Of a stretch of DNA of 64,000 nucleotides, positions 30,591-42,122 are shown one piece after another. The DNA comes from Shinisaurus crocodilurus (Eukaryota; Chordata; Lepidosauria; Squamata; Shinisauridae), in NCBI GenBank assembly GCA_021292165.1, contig JAHFWL010001258.1, forward strand, positions 1-64,000. Direction: 5' to 3'. The stretch's first letter is position 1. Each line of letters opens with the position of its first letter. Made by a program: the position numbers and the translations under genes. The notes below the pieces were generated by a model that saw only the letters and a list, made by a program, of their open reading frames with translations, was not told the DNA's origin and did not search any database.

Positions 30591-31095
30591 CAAATCACGG
30601 ATTACAACAGCCGAATTTTAGGTGGGAAATAGCTATTTTTATTGCTGTCGTGTGACAACTGAGAGTTGGAAAAACTCGCCGATCTCCCATAAATCATCCA
30701 GCATTTCCTAGTAAATCCTAATCTCCCATCTGCCACCCCACCGTTGCCCTATAGTACCTAGGGCACAGGCAGGCAAGTGTATCTAATTTGCACCCAACAA
30801 ACTAGGAACCTGTTTCAAGATTTGCTAGTACTTTTACTGGTTTGCCATCGCTGGATGCACAAGGCGATGTGCTGAAATCTAAATATGCTTAGTTGCTTTT
30901 TTTTGTCGGCGATGCAGAAGTAACGAGCATCCTCCTTCAGCAACGAGCCTCGTTAATAACGCTGACCAAGATTTAATTAGTTCGTGCTATTTCCCGATGA
31001 GAGGTTTTAATATCATTGAGGAAAATGAAATTGCCAAGGGACCGCCAATAACCTTCCGTGGAAGGGCAGACTCTTTCAGGGATGAAATCAAATGG
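30591..31095. other. Unassigned sequence
   Basis: Single-copy-like sequence with no gene recognised. It precedes the 5' truncation point of the zinc-finger LINE. Confidence 0.4.
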
Positions 31096-31098
31096 GAT

Positions 31099-32523
31099 TT
31101 AATTCATTTCCACTACCGCCCCTCTAGAGGGACAGTAGACATGATTTTTACTGCACGTCAGCTCCAAGAAAAATGCCGGGAGCAAAATCAACCCCTTTAT
31201 ATGGCATTTATTGATCTTGCTAAGGCCTTTGATACTGTAGACCGAACAGCTCTCTGGACTATCCTTATGAAAATTGGATGCCCCAATAAATTTGTGAATA
31301 TCTTGCGACTTCTCCATGACAACATGACGTCTACGGTCTTGGACAACAACGGCTCTCATGGTGCTCCATTTAAAGTGGGATCAGGTGTTAAACGGGGATG
31401 TGTTATCGCCCCAACATTATTTGCTATTTTCATCGCCATGATTTTACATCTTGTCGAGGGGAAACTTCCCACTGGTGTGGGAATTATATATTGAACAGAT
31501 GGAAAGCTTTTTAATCTCAGCAGGCTGAAAGCAAAAAGTAAGGTAATTACAACCTCCGTTGTGGAACTTCAGTATGCTGATGATAATGTGGTCTCCGCAC
31601 ATTCAGAGGATGATCTCCAAACTATCCTAAATGCTTTTGCAGAAGCATACGGAAAACTTGGTCTCTCACTTAACATCAAAAAAACCAGAGTGCTTCATCT
31701 GCAAGTGCAAGCTAACCCTTTGGTGATGCCATCTATCCAGCTTGGCGGGACAATACTGGAAAATGTCGATCATTTTCTCTATCTTGGCAGCTATCTTTCT
31801 GTTACAGCTAACATTGACAGTGAAATCCAGCATCGTCTGAGCTCCGCAAGTGCCGCGTTTTCTCGAATGAAACATAGAGTGTTCGAGGATCAGGATATTT
31901 GTAAGAAGACCAAAACACTGGTTTATGAAGCCATTGTATTACCAACTTTATTGTATGCCTGCGAAACATGGACTATCTATAAACGTCACCTCCAACTCCT
32001 TGAAAGATTTCATCAATGTTGCCTCCGGAAAATCCTGCAAATTACTTGGGAAGATAGGCGAACAAATGTCAGTGTACTGGAAGAAGCAAGGACTACTAGC
32101 ATTGAAAAAATGATCCTTCAACGCCAACTTCAGTGGACCGGTCATGTTGTTCGAATGCCTGACTGCTGTCTCCCAAAGCAGTTACTTTATTCCCAACTCA
32201 AGGATGGAAAGCGGAATATCGGTGGTCAATATAAGAGGTTTAAAGATGTTCTTAAGGCTAATCTAAAAAAATGCAATATAAACATCAAAAACTGGGAAGC
32301 TCTGGCCCATGAATGATCTAACTGGAGGTTGGCCTTTCACAAAGGTTCTATGGACTTTGAAGAAGCCCGAGTGCAAGGTGAAAGGGAGAAACGTGCTAAG
32401 CGAAAAGCACGTCAAATGAATCCTTTACAGGACCATCTTCCATCTGGTAACCTGTGTCCTCACTGTGGGAAGCTGTGTGGATCTAGAATTGGCCTCCACA
32501 GTCACTTACGGACCCATCGCTAG
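31099..32523 (+). pseudogene. LINE reverse transcriptase ORF with two stops
   Basis: One reading frame runs through 30997-32523, interrupted only by TGA at 31492-31494 and 32314-32316. Order: RPSRGTVDMIF, FIDLAKAFDTVDR, GVKRGCVIAPTLF, then the catalytic YADD at 31573-31584, then a thumb/C-terminal region with YACETW and QLQWTGHVVRMPD, then CPHC...H..LRTH (C2H2, Cys at codons 43 and 46, His at 59 and 63 of the 32329 segment). Both stops can be explained by CGA to TGA change; at the second, the 22915 copy still has CGA. The copy is inactive but only lightly damaged, with no frameshift in about 1.4 kb. Confidence 0.88.
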
Positions 32524-32650
32524 AGTCTACACAATTTTCTTTAGAATTTTCCTCCTTTTAAAATCTCCTTTTTGTAAATTTTCTTTTTTCTTTTTTATCC
32601 TGGAAGACAATCTTACTCGGTCACGAGTGATCGCCTGACTGATTATCAGG
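31100..32650 (+). mobile_element. 5'-truncated non-LTR LINE with RT and zinc knuckle
   Basis: The longest LINE in the window. It starts inside the reverse transcriptase, passes the catalytic region, has a C-terminal C2H2 motif, and ends in 'tcttactcggtcacgagtga tcgcctga', which in the 22915 copy leads to a GAT triplet tail. A T-rich 3' UTR is at 32535-32598. Its protein is unlike the CR1 and L2 copies here, so it belongs to another clade, which I do not name. The endonuclease domain is absent. Confidence 0.88.
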
Positions 32651-32944
32651 TACGGGGTGGCTAACTGCTTTGATGATGACATGGTGTGGTTTGTGTGTGT
32701 GTGTGTTTTATTTAATGTTCTCTGCTTCCCTTTGTTGCTGGGTGCGTCCAATCCGCCGATGTCTGCAATTGATTATTTGGAGTGGATGACATTTGCAAAA
32801 AAAAACTCCACTCTGCGATTTTCCATTTCATTGCTAGCTTTAACCTAGTATAATTAATTGATTTATATACTGCCCTTTAGCAGTGCTTCCAGGTGGTTGG
32901 CAAAAACTTGCTAAAAACACAAAAATCAGAACAGTGTAATCTTA

Positions 32945-33170
32945 GTGCTCTCAATGGCTTCTAGTCCTGATGGCTCTATGCTACCTCCAGGATCAGAGGC
33001 AGTGCGCCTATGTACACCAGTTGCTGGGGAACATGGGCGGGAGGGTGCTGTTGCACTCCTGTCCTGCATTGTGGGTTTCCCGTGGGCAGCTGGTTGGCCA
33101 CTGTGTGAACAGAATGCTGGACTGGATGGGCCCTTGGTCTGAACCAGCAGGGCCCTTCTTACGTTCTTAC
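32945..33170 (+). mobile_element. CR1-like LINE 3' end
   Basis: 3' UTR of the same subfamily as 2589-2985: 'ccaggatcagaggcagtg', 'aacagaatgctggactgga' and a tail 'ttcttacgttcttacc'. Confidence 0.82.
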
Positions 33171-33341
33171 CCCTTCTCCAGGGCCGGTCTTATAACCCTC
33201 AGAGAAGCAGCCCGTCCAGGTCTTTCCACTCCAGCTACAAGGGCGGAAGTGGAGCGGAGCTCGGATCCTCAGCTCCAGCCTCCGTGTTTGGAGCTCTTTT
33301 CTAATCTCAGATCTGGGAATCCGAAGAATCCTATGGCTATA

Positions 33342-33516
33342 CAGGCCCGTGGCTCATGCTGGCTGAGCTTGTCTGAGCGTGGAAAGCTAAGCAGGGTCAG
33401 GCCTGGTTATTACTTGGATGGGAGACCCCTCCTCTAGTTTCCTGCGTTGAGCAGGGGGGTTGGACTCGATGGCCTTGTAGGCCCCTTCCAACTCTATGAT
33501 CTATGAAATCTATGAA
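33342..33516 (+). mobile_element. 5S-rRNA-derived SINE
   Basis: Full-length forward copy with 'gaaagctaagcagggtcagg' and tail 'actctatgatctatgaaatc'. Confidence 0.88.
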
Positions 33517-33667
33517 GCCCCCTAGGACCACAAAGGACCACAAAAAGGGAGAGCAGAGACCTGGACTTTGCCCGTCCATGGTTAGCACCGACACCGCAGA
33601 ACCGAGCGAGGCACACACGGGTCTCCTGGTCACAGTCTCCCCCACTAAGGTGAGACGGACGGTGTTT

Positions 33668-33803
33668 CTCCTTAAATTCCCAAATTTGTATCTACACATA
33701 AAAATGAGCATGCGCCATATTTTGTGCAAATCACTGTCTGCTTTTGTTCTCATTTTTGGTCGCGCGTTTCCTCTTTTCCAGCAATTCATAAGTGGTCACC
33801 CTG
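33668..33803 (+). repeat. Dispersed repeat shared with 16590-16726
   Basis: Second copy of the repeat described at 16590, here without the (TG)n array. Ends 'aagtggtcaccctgcc'. Confidence 0.45.
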
Positions 33804-33831
33804 CCTTCCCCAGGCCCTGGTCAAGGCCCCG

Positions 33832-33902
33832 AAGTTGTCAGGGATCGAACCTGGGCCCATCTCCATACAAAGCACGTCTTCCGCTGCTGAGCTTTGGCCT
33901 CA
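33832..33902 (-). repeat. tRNA-derived repeat
   Basis: Minus strand carries 'ggccaaagctcagcagcgg' (A-box region) and AGGTTCGATCCC (B box); relative of 7748-7819 but more decayed, no functional tRNA fold expected. Confidence 0.55.
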
Positions 33903-34299
33903 CTTTTCAGCGTGACCCCCCGGCCTTACAATTTCCTCCTTTGCCTTTCAAAACCCGGGGATGACACTCTGCTCAAGAGTCCAATCAGAGCGGAAGGCAC
34001 CGGCAAAATCGAGCCCCCCTCCAATCAGGTTAATGGGGAAATCGCGTTTCCATGGTAACAGCATCCCCACGCTGCCACCATAATAAAGTAAGCAGGATGC
34101 CTTTGAAATGACAGAGGAATCAACAACACGTCTGGATAAATTAGACCCGATTCTTGAGCTTGGGGTTTGATTATGCACACCAACAAAGCATCTTTCCGCC
34201 CCCACCCGCAGAGCCATTTTTGGGCACAGCCAAAACTGCACTACAAATAAAGACGAGAAGAGCCTTTTTATAGTCCTTCGTCTTTTCAGTCACTTCTAA
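33903..34299. other. Unassigned sequence
   Basis: No repeat or exon recognised. Composition is ordinary. Confidence 0.35.
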
Positions 34300-34500
34300 A
34301 ATTGCGTTCGAGCATTTTTAGATCTTTGCACTTCTTCTGGCTTTTACTCCAGTTTTATTCTTTTTTTAAAAAAAAAAATTTTAAGGTTTTTCCATCATGT
34401 TTTACTACACAGTCGTATTTTATGGTTTTAGGTTTCGGCCTGCGAACGGTCCAGAGCGCTTCGGCTATTGGGTGGTATAAAATTGTAATAAATATAATAA
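34300..34500 (+). mobile_element. L2 LINE 3' tail
   Basis: 'gtccagagcgcttcggctat tgggtggtataaaattg' with ATAAT tail is the L2 3' end (compare 12410-12460). Confidence 0.7.
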
Positions 34501-34507
34501 GGAGATA

Positions 34508-34582
34508 GCCAGTGTGGCGTAGTGGTTAGAGTGTGGGATGGAGACTCAGGAGATCCGGGTTCTAGTCCCACTCAGCCATGAA
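34508..34582 (+). mobile_element. tRNA-derived SINE, head only
   Basis: 'agccagtgtggcgtagtgg' and B box GGTTCTAGTCCC, stopping at 'cagccatgaagct', where an L2 piece begins. Confidence 0.8.
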
Positions 34583-34658
34583 GCTCTGGGGGTGCCCCTA
34601 GATCCATTGTTGTCGCTGGAGTCCCAAGTGATGCGGCGGCTCCGAGTGCCTTTTACCA
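34583..34658 (+). mobile_element. L2 LINE, 5' part of a copy split by CR1
   Basis: Translates as GVPLDPLLSLESQV, the VLDPALSLEDQV region of L2 ORF2. It resumes at 35585 beyond the CR1. Confidence 0.75.
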
Positions 34659-35584
34659 TCATAGAATCATAGAAAAGTAGAGTTGGAAGGGGCCTACAAG
34701 GCCATCGAGTCCAACCCCCTGCTCAATGCAGGAATCCAGGTCAAAGCATCCCTGACAGATGGCTGTCCAGCTGCACCTTGAATGCCTCCAGAGTGGGAGA
34801 GCCCACCACCTCCCTAGGTAGTTGGTTCCATTGTCTTATTGCTCTGACAGTCAGGAAATTTTTCCTGATGTCCAGGCGGAATCTGGGTTCCTGTAACTTG
34901 AGCCCATTATTCCGTGTCCTGCAAACTGGGATGAACGAGAAGAGATCTTTGCCCTCCTCTGTGTGACATCCCTTCAAATACTGGAAGAGTGCGATCATAT
35001 CTCCCCTCAGTCTCCTCTTCTGAAGGCTAAACATGCCCAGTTCTTTCAGTCTCTCCTCATAGGGCCTTGTTTCCAGTCCCTTTATCATCCTTGTTGCCCT
35101 CCTCTGAACCCTCTCCAGTTTGTCTATGTCCTTCTTAAAGTGAGGTGCCCAGAACTGGACGCAGTACTCAAGATGAGGCCTAACCAGTGCCGAGTAAAGG
35201 GGAATTATCACTTCCCGCGATTTGGAAGCTATACTTCTATTAATACAGCCCAAAATTGCATTTGCCTTCTTTGCAGCCACGTCGCATTGCTGGCTCATAT
35301 TCAGTTTGTGATCTACCACAATTCCAAGATCCTTCTCACTTGTAGTATTGTTGAGCCAAGTGTCCCCCATTCTGTAACTCTGCATTTGGTTTCCTCTCCC
35401 TAGGTGCAGCACTTGGCATTTATCCCTGTTAAATTTCATTCTGTTGTTTTCGGCCCAGCGCTCCAGCCTATCGAGGTCACTTTGAATTTTATTTCTGTCT
35501 TCCAGAGTATTAGCTGTTCCACCCAACTTTGTGTCATCTGCAAATTTGATAAGCATTCCCTGTACCTCCCCTCTCCTGGACAGG
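34659..35584 (-). mobile_element. CR1 LINE with 285-codon open frame
   Basis: The 3' end lies at the low-coordinate side ('atcatagaatcatagaaaag', the CR1 octamer-type tail). It is 5'-truncated within the reverse transcriptase. It interrupts an L2 copy. Closest in-window relatives are 17285-18130 and 51172-51624. Confidence 0.92.
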
Positions 35585-35598
35585 GATAGCTCGGCCAC
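34741..35598 (-). pseudogene. CR1 reverse transcriptase, C-terminal half
   Basis: Uninterrupted for 285 codons. Catalytic FADD lies at residues 19-22, then [58 protein letters not shown] and the end GSPTLEAFKVQLDSHLSG. The first ~14 residues come from flanking sequence, not from CR1. The endonuclease and the RT N-terminus are absent, so the copy is dead on arrival despite the open frame. Confidence 0.9.
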
Positions 35599-35790
35599 AG
35601 TGATACAGGCGCTAGTAGCCTCGAGACTGGATTACTGCAATGTGCTCTATGTGGGGCTGCCCTTAAGGCTGCTCCGGAAGCTGGAGCTAGTGCAGAATGC
35701 AGCAGCTCGGCTGTTGTCGGGAGCTGCTTCCTTCATTGTCGCCACAGCGGATCTGGCTTCGAGGAGGAAGAGAACTCTACCGGTCCATCT
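35585..35790 (+). mobile_element. L2 LINE, 3' part of a copy split by CR1
   Basis: Translates as TVIQALVASRLDYCNVLYVG and LRKLELVQNAAARLLSGA, contiguous in L2 with the piece at 34583-34658 apart from a short gap. Confidence 0.85.
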
Positions 35791-37125
35791 GCAGACCAGT
35801 GAAAGCAAGTAAATGTCATCTGACATCATGACGCAGGCAGGCCGTGTGAAAAAAAACAGCCAATCAGAAAGGGGGGGCACGTAACATGGTGGCGCATGGT
35901 GTCATGCCACACTATGCGATGCCAAACTACGGTTCCTAAGACGTACCTTGGTATTGCGCATGTGCAAAAACTCATATACACAGATTTTGTATTAAAGGAG
36001 AGTTTTCGTCTGAGCTCACATGGGCAAATTCGTTACTTTTTTTAGTACAAATAGCAAATGCACTTGGGGTAATTTTGCCCATCACTAAAAACCCATATAA
36101 AGAAAAAAATAATATACTACAATACTGACCATGTGCAAATTTCTTGTTTCAGAAATTAAGCCCTTGTTGGGATACCCAAGAAATGTTGCAGCCATACTAA
36201 AATGGATCCGCCTTCTGCTGTACCGTTCCATTGATCTGCTTTGCCGAAGATTAAAGGGGGCACGTTGGCATATAATCTCGGGTCCTCCTCCAGGGAAAGT
36301 GCAAGCCTCAATTCACCAACAATATGGGTGCACAGTCCATAAATATTCCAGATATTATGTTCGGTTGCAACATAAACGTCCGGTGCCCTTCACAAAGGGA
36401 GATGCACACTCTTTAGCTCCGGTCCATATGTTTTCCTAACCAACACTTCGCAAAAGCTGCACAAACAGATGTTTGATGCTAGCTCAGAGAACCAGGCTGC
36501 ATATTTGACGGGGGGGAGAGACTTTATATCTGGGTGCTCAAGCAGCATCGATAGTAAAATGCTTCGTAAGCAGGGTTCGGGGTCATTTAACTTTATTTTT
36601 TTAAATTTATTTTTATGGCAAAAGATGGATGGGCGCCTAAAGACGCTTTGAAGCGTACAGCAGAAAGCTACATTCGCGTGACCAATTTGAAGCTAACTTT
36701 TATCCTCCCACCTTTGTTAAAAGGCATTTTCGCTACTCTGGTATTGGGGTCCAATTGATTCCAGTTAAGTGATTACTCGCTTTTAAGGGGGGGGGGGAAA
36801 TCATATGAGAGATGTATTTTACTGGAAATGTTAGCACAAACGACACGTTCCGTTGTTCATGCTCCCCCCTCCTTCTTTTTTTTTAAAAGCATGCTTAAAC
36901 AGAACACTTTGAAGAAGAAGCAGCCATGCATTCCTGATCTGGACTGGGGCCCTGCACCGGTTTCCTGCGGAAAATCACACACACACATACCCTGTAGCAA
37001 ATGACTACAGTTATTTGCTCCCCCCCCCCCAAAGGTGCTGTTGAGATGCCAAATAACAATAGGGGACGGGTTGATTTTTAGCAGGAGAATGGTACAGGGC
37101 CCCAGTTGAGATCAATTATTTTAAT
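35791..37125. other. Unassigned stretch
   Basis: No repeat match within the window and no domain-bearing ORF. The 102-codon ORF at 36131-36439 is unsupported. Poly-G at 36787-36797 and poly-C at 37021-37030. Confidence 0.4.
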
Positions 37126-37622
37126 TATTATTATTATTATTTGCCAACAGCACGTAAGAGCCATATTGGACCGGTGGTGGATACAACATTAGATTTGGTG
37201 CCTGCATCCCAGGCTGGTGAGGATATGGTTGTATACATCTCTGCTACAAAGGCCCTGCCACCTGGCAGGTTTTGAAGCAGAATTTTGGGACCAGAAGCTG
37301 GGATGCTGGCTAGTGGCTTAGCTGCCGTACGGGGCCCAGTGGCCAATCCTGTGATCCAGGGTAGGCACAAACAGGGCATGTCCGAGAGTATTAACTGAGC
37401 ATCCAAATAGGCCAGAGGAAGATAGTATGGTTAGTGTGCCCTCGCTCTGATTTGGCTTTGTGACCAGTTCTAATTGGCTGCATGGCATTGTTAGGAAACG
37501 TCCTGCCATCTTTCTGAATCGGCTTTGTGACACCATCACATAGCGAAGTTCTGATTGGCTGCATGATATGACCATGTTTTCTAAGTGATCCCTGACTGGC
37601 TGGGATTGCCTCAATCAGAAGC

Positions 37623-37659
<37 letters not shown>

Positions 37660-38321
37660 TTTAAAATGCACCAAAGCTGCAGCTCAGAAAAAGAAGCAAC
37701 TGTGAATGACTTGGCAAGCAGCACATGCTAGAGGAAAACAAACAGGGGGAAGGTGTCTGTCAATACACTTTCCACCCTCTGAAGCCCCCTGTTTTGCCCT
37801 GATTCGTTTCATAGGTGTACATTTCGCTCAGCCCTAACTAAAGGAACTTCTTTCAAGAGATGCTTGCAAGAATGGCTCGCTTTTCCGTTTGCAGTTTTCC
37901 ACGATGCCGAACAAAGCAAGCATTTCGACCTTTTCAGAATGCGTCCATTTTTCATTTTTAAATTTCATTTCTCTGGCACTGACCCGGATGTAAACGCTGG
38001 ATAACTGAATGCAAATACAATATTCATTGAGCTTCGGGGAAATGATGACCTGGACTATATTAGATCCCGAATCCTAAGTAAGGGAGGGTGGGAGAATAAT
38101 TGCAAAGGCATCTGGATATATTAAAATCTCAGTTTTCCACAGGGCCTCTCTGTGGAATTAACAACTGCTTTGACACATCAAAAGAAGGACATGGCTGCTA
38201 CTGGGCAGGGAAATCCAAAAGAACCATCTGGCTTCTGCGGGGCAGTTGATGGTGGGTGGTGGGTGAACTCCTTGGGTGTTCTCTTATTCTCTACCTAAGA
38301 TAGCAGAAATCTCAAACTATT
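37126..38321. other. Unassigned stretch with (GT)n
   Basis: A short (ATT)n at 37126-37141 and a (GT)n of about 17 units at 37625-37658. 'ttctgattggctgcatg' occurs twice in similar form (37468-37485 and 37550-37566), suggesting a small local duplication. No gene. Confidence 0.4.
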
Positions 38322-38570
38322 CATTTACTTATTATTACACTTATATCCTGCCTTCCCCCCACCGCTCTTGCAAGGAACCCAAGGCGGTTTACACAATCCT
38401 CGTCCTCCTCTCCATTTTATCCTCACAACAACCCTGTGAGGTAGGTTAGGCTGGCTGAGAGTCAGTTAACTGGCCCAAAGTCACCCAGTGAGCTTCATGG
38501 CTGAATGGGGACTAGAACCCGCATCTCCCGGGTCCCAGTCCAACACTCCCACCACTACGCCACACCGGTT
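38322..38570 (-). mobile_element. tRNA-derived SINE with L2/MIR-like tail
   Basis: Complete reverse copy of the 11201 family. Confidence 0.9.
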
Positions 38571-39169
38571 GATGATATTTTCATGTGACTAAATCTGGCT
38601 GGCTGGCTGGCTGCATGATGATGTGATATCCCGTTGCACACGTGATCCCTGTTTGGCTGGAGTCACTTCCAGCAGTGTAGTGGTAAATTTTGAAGTGGAA
38701 GCACTGGTCATGGTAGTCTCTGTAGCCATACCCCCCAAGAAGAGTCCAAAAATGTAGGCAGCTGCGTTGGTGCGCCATATCAACAAACTTATTCTTAATT
38801 TTTTTGATCTTCGCCAGGAGCACATCTTTTGCTAACGGGTCTTAATTGCCCATTCAAGACCAAGTCACCCCCAGATACTTGGGATAGCTCACAAAGGATA
38901 GCTCACAACAATATATTGCCGCTGTGGAAATCCATTTCTCCACCAGCTGTGGTGAGGATTGCTGCGGAGCTCAGAGGGAACAGGGAAGTCCAAGGGGGTG
39001 GCAGGTGATGTCAGAGTCCCTGCTAATTAAGAAGTCCTGGCACTTCGACCCTGCGAGCCCACGCTCCATTACACCTCTGGAAGAAGCCCAAGAGCCTCCC
39101 ATGATCAGAGACCATGGTTTTCAGGACCTTGGACAGGTTACAGGATCCTGTTCCCTTGGTAATGACAGA
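38571..39169. other. Unassigned; possible decayed coding fragment
   Basis: Two overlapping minus-strand frames of about 80 codons at 38581-38825 have non-repetitive composition and may be a fragment of a processed copy of something, but I recognise no protein. Confidence 0.25.
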
Positions 39170-39496
39170 GACTGGGTTCAGACAACACGATAACCCGCAA
39201 TAAAGGGTTGAGTATGGGTTGTTGTTGAACTGTGTGTTATCGTGTTGTCTGAACTCAGCTGCGCTAACAAGCGATGTCTTGTTAACCATGAACAACCCAT
39301 GAAAAGAACTCATGGTTTGTTGTTGGGTTTGACATCATGGTTTGTTGTTGGGTTTGACATCATGGTTTGTTATCTCGGCTGGGTTCAGACAACACGATAA
39401 CCCACATTTCAATGACAACCCACGGTTCAACGACAACCCACACTCAACCCATACCCAACCCTTGAGTGTGAGTTATCGTATTATCTGAACCCAGTC
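39170..39496. mobile_element. Palindromic 'GGGTTCAGACAAC' MITE
   Basis: Terminal inverted repeats GACTGGGTTCAGACAACACG and TATCTGAACCCAGTC. Interior consists of alternating 'gggttgttgttgaac' and 'gttcaacgacaaccca' type blocks, so each half can fold on itself. An inner pair of full TIR motifs (39240-39262 and 39379-39401) suggests that the element arose from tandem palindromes. No exact flanking duplication was found. Confidence 0.8.
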
Positions 39497-40019
39497 GGAA
39501 GGTAAGTGTGTTCATGGTAGGCCATGAGAGAGCTGTCCAGCCAGAAGAGTGTTGGCATCTGTGGCTGTGGTGTATTCAACTTAGGCTTGCCGGGTATTTC
39601 TGGGTTAGGGTTATATGGTATTTTGTTGGGTCAAGTGAGGAGAAGACCACCTCTCGGGTCTGTTGTGATGTTGAAGATGTTGAATTAGTGTTTACAGCTG
39701 GTGGCTTCTACCAGACACATTCCATCCACTCGGGCAGGGCTTGAAGGATGTAATTTGATGGTTTTAACCTTTTTCTTTTCTTTTCTTTTCTTTTTGCAGC
39801 TGGCTGGCAACGAGGAAGCATGGGAGGGCTCCAAGGGCATGCTGTTTGTGTTTGGGAGACTGATGTTCTTTTAGATTAGCCATAGCTGTGTATAGATGCC
39901 TGCCTTAACTCTTGTTCATGTTAAGGCTGATAGCACTGAATTTACTGGAAGGGAAGGAGGGAGATAGGAATGAGGGAAATACACACACACACACACACAC
40001 ACACACACGAAGCTTCTGT
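39497..40019. other. Unassigned, with (TTTTC)n and (CA)n
   Basis: (TTTTC)n at 39772-39796 and (CA)n at 39983-40008, otherwise unassigned. Confidence 0.45.
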
Positions 40020-40548
40020 TCTGAGCCCGATTCAAGATGCTGGTTCTAACCTATAACGCTTTACATGGCTTGGGACCGCAATGCCTGATGGATTGGAGAG
40101 CTTCTCCTGACATGCATCTGTCCGGACACTACGATCTACCTCTTTCTCCAAGTGCCACCTCCAAGGGAGGCTCAGAGGAAGGCAACAAGGGTCTTCTCAG
40201 TGGTGGCCCCCCCGATTATGGAATGATCTCCACACTGGGGCCCGCCTGGCACCAACACTGTGATCTTTTCGGCGCAAGGTTAATTTCTGCCCTCTTCTCC
40301 CAGGCATTTAAGGGCATATGATGGGACATGCCAGCTGTTCTAAAAGGTCTAGTTTTTTTTGTTTTTTTTTAATTGAGTTTGTTTTAGCTGTTTTAACCGT
40401 TTTAACTTTTGTATATTGGAACGTTATGCCGTATTTTATTGTATCTGTATTTCATTATTGCATCTGTGTCTTGTGAATTGCTGTGAACTGCGCAGAGAGC
40501 TTTGGCTATTTGGCGGTATAGAAATGAAATAAATAATAATAAATAATA
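40020..40548 (+). mobile_element. L2 LINE 3' portion
   Basis: Translation RFKMLVLTYNALHGLGPQCL, then a decayed SLPxxLR region and 3' UTR with 'gctttggctatttggcggta tagaaatg' and AAT/CA tail. Frameshifted. Confidence 0.88.
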
Positions 40549-41249
40549 CACACACACACATATTTAAAAATCCTCTTTAATATATAGCCAGAGATCACAA
40601 GAACACCAGGCATCTCACATGAAAATTGTACGGTTGGTGCTCAGCTCCACTTTTACAGTTATACACTGCAACAGCATCTGGATGATTTATACGGAGAACA
40701 GGCAGCAGAATACAGCACAGAACAGACAGCTTTGAAGGGTGGCGGTGCCCGTTGCGTTACTTTCCCAAAAATGTGTGTAAGGCGACAATAAGCATGGTAT
40801 CATCCATGGGATGGGGGGTGAACATTTACCATTCTTTAGGGCACGTCTATGTAAAGCAATCATCCCGGTGGCTCATCATTGAAGAAAGAAACGACCACGG
40901 AATGCACTTCAGCACACCCCAGTACGTTCAGTACACCCCCAGTTGGGAGCCCGTTGAATCTGGGACCAGAGGCAGGGCAGATGCAGCTTCAGACGGTCAG
41001 ATCTACCATCGGTACGTGTCGTTTGAGGGCCAAACGACACGTTTTGTGTTGAAACGCTCTGCTTGGAGCCTTCCCAACGGAACATTCTTTTGATGAAGCC
41101 AGCTTGTGGCAGGAGAGATGTGGGTGGGAGAGAAGGATTTGGATCAGGGCCTCAGGGCACAGGAAGGGGGAGTCGTACTCGTCTTCCCCACCCCACCCCA
41201 ATTCTGCAGGCCAATCTAGCTCGCCCCCTTGGAGTCTCAATTAGCCACT
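40549..41249. other. Unassigned stretch
   Basis: No gene or repeat recognised. The 113-codon ORF at 40752-41093 has no recognised domain. Confidence 0.4.
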
Positions 41250-41596
41250 GACCGGGTTGAGGCAACACAATAACCCACACACGAGGGTTGAGTGTGGGTT
41301 GTTGTTGAACCGTGGGTCGTTGTTGAAATGTGGGTTATCATCCTGTTGTCTGAACCCAGCTGCGCCAACAAGCCATGGCTTGTTAACCGCAGACAACCCA
41401 TGAGGAGAACCCATGGTCTGTCGTTGGGTTAAGAACTGCGGGTTGTTCACCATGGTTTGTTATCTCTGCTGGGTTCAGGCAACACGAGAACCCACGTTTC
41501 GACCACAGCCCACAGTTCAAGAACAACAACCCATGGTTCAACCACAGCCCACACTCAGCCCTTGAGTGTGGGTTATTGTATTGTCTCAACCCAGTC
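41250..41596. mobile_element. Palindromic 'GGGTTCAGACAAC' MITE
   Basis: Same family and layout as 39170-39496: GACCGGGTTGAGGCAACACA at the left, TGTCTCAACCCAGTC at the right, inner motifs at 41343-41361 and 41467-41487. Terminal changes (GAGGC/CTC for CAGAC/CTG) are symmetric on the two ends. Confidence 0.85.
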
Positions 41597-41748
41597 ACCG
41601 AGTGGACGTCTTGTGGACTTAAGCATGTGTAAGGCTGCAAGTTCCACCCCCCCCTTCATGGCTAATAGCAGCCGAGCATGAAACAAGGCCATACAGGAAG
41701 TCAGGAGTATCTCCCCCATCTCCTGTTGTGCATGGCTCCAAGCCAAAC

Positions 41749-42122
41749 CATGCCAGCTCCAGATTTTGAGGGCCCTTGGCCAAAGCACCCTCAGATGGGC
41801 CTCTCCTTCAGCGATTCTTACCTTCCCACCACCATTGTCACCAGCTGCTCTTGTGTTCCTCATCCCTTTCCTCGTCGTTGCTACCACTTTCTTCCTTGAC
41901 AAGCAGAGAAGAAAGCCGGGGAGCAAGTCGGCAGTGGCATCTCCTGCTCCTCCTTTTCACCACACCACCGTTGTCTGGGCCAGAGCGAGAGGGGCAGGTG
42001 AACAAGCAGGCTGCAAGGATGAAGAGGAAGAGAGCAACTCCGGGGGGCTCTTGTCGGTGGGGCCCTGCTGGGTATAGGCCCTTGGCAGGAGCCCGAGTTT
42101 GCCTACCTTTGGCGCCGGCCCT
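41749..42122 (+). mobile_element. Nonautonomous hAT-like element, copy B
   Basis: Longer copy of the element at 155-376. It starts CATGCCAGCTCCAGATTTTG and ends TGGCGCCGGCCCT; the two ends form an imperfect inverted repeat (GCCAGCTCCAG and its counterpart CTTTGGCGCCGGC). No transposase. Confidence 0.55.

Noticed and set aside
37137..37406. 89-codon minus-strand ORF as a possible exon
   Set aside because: No splice sites or recognisable family; surrounding sequence gives no support.
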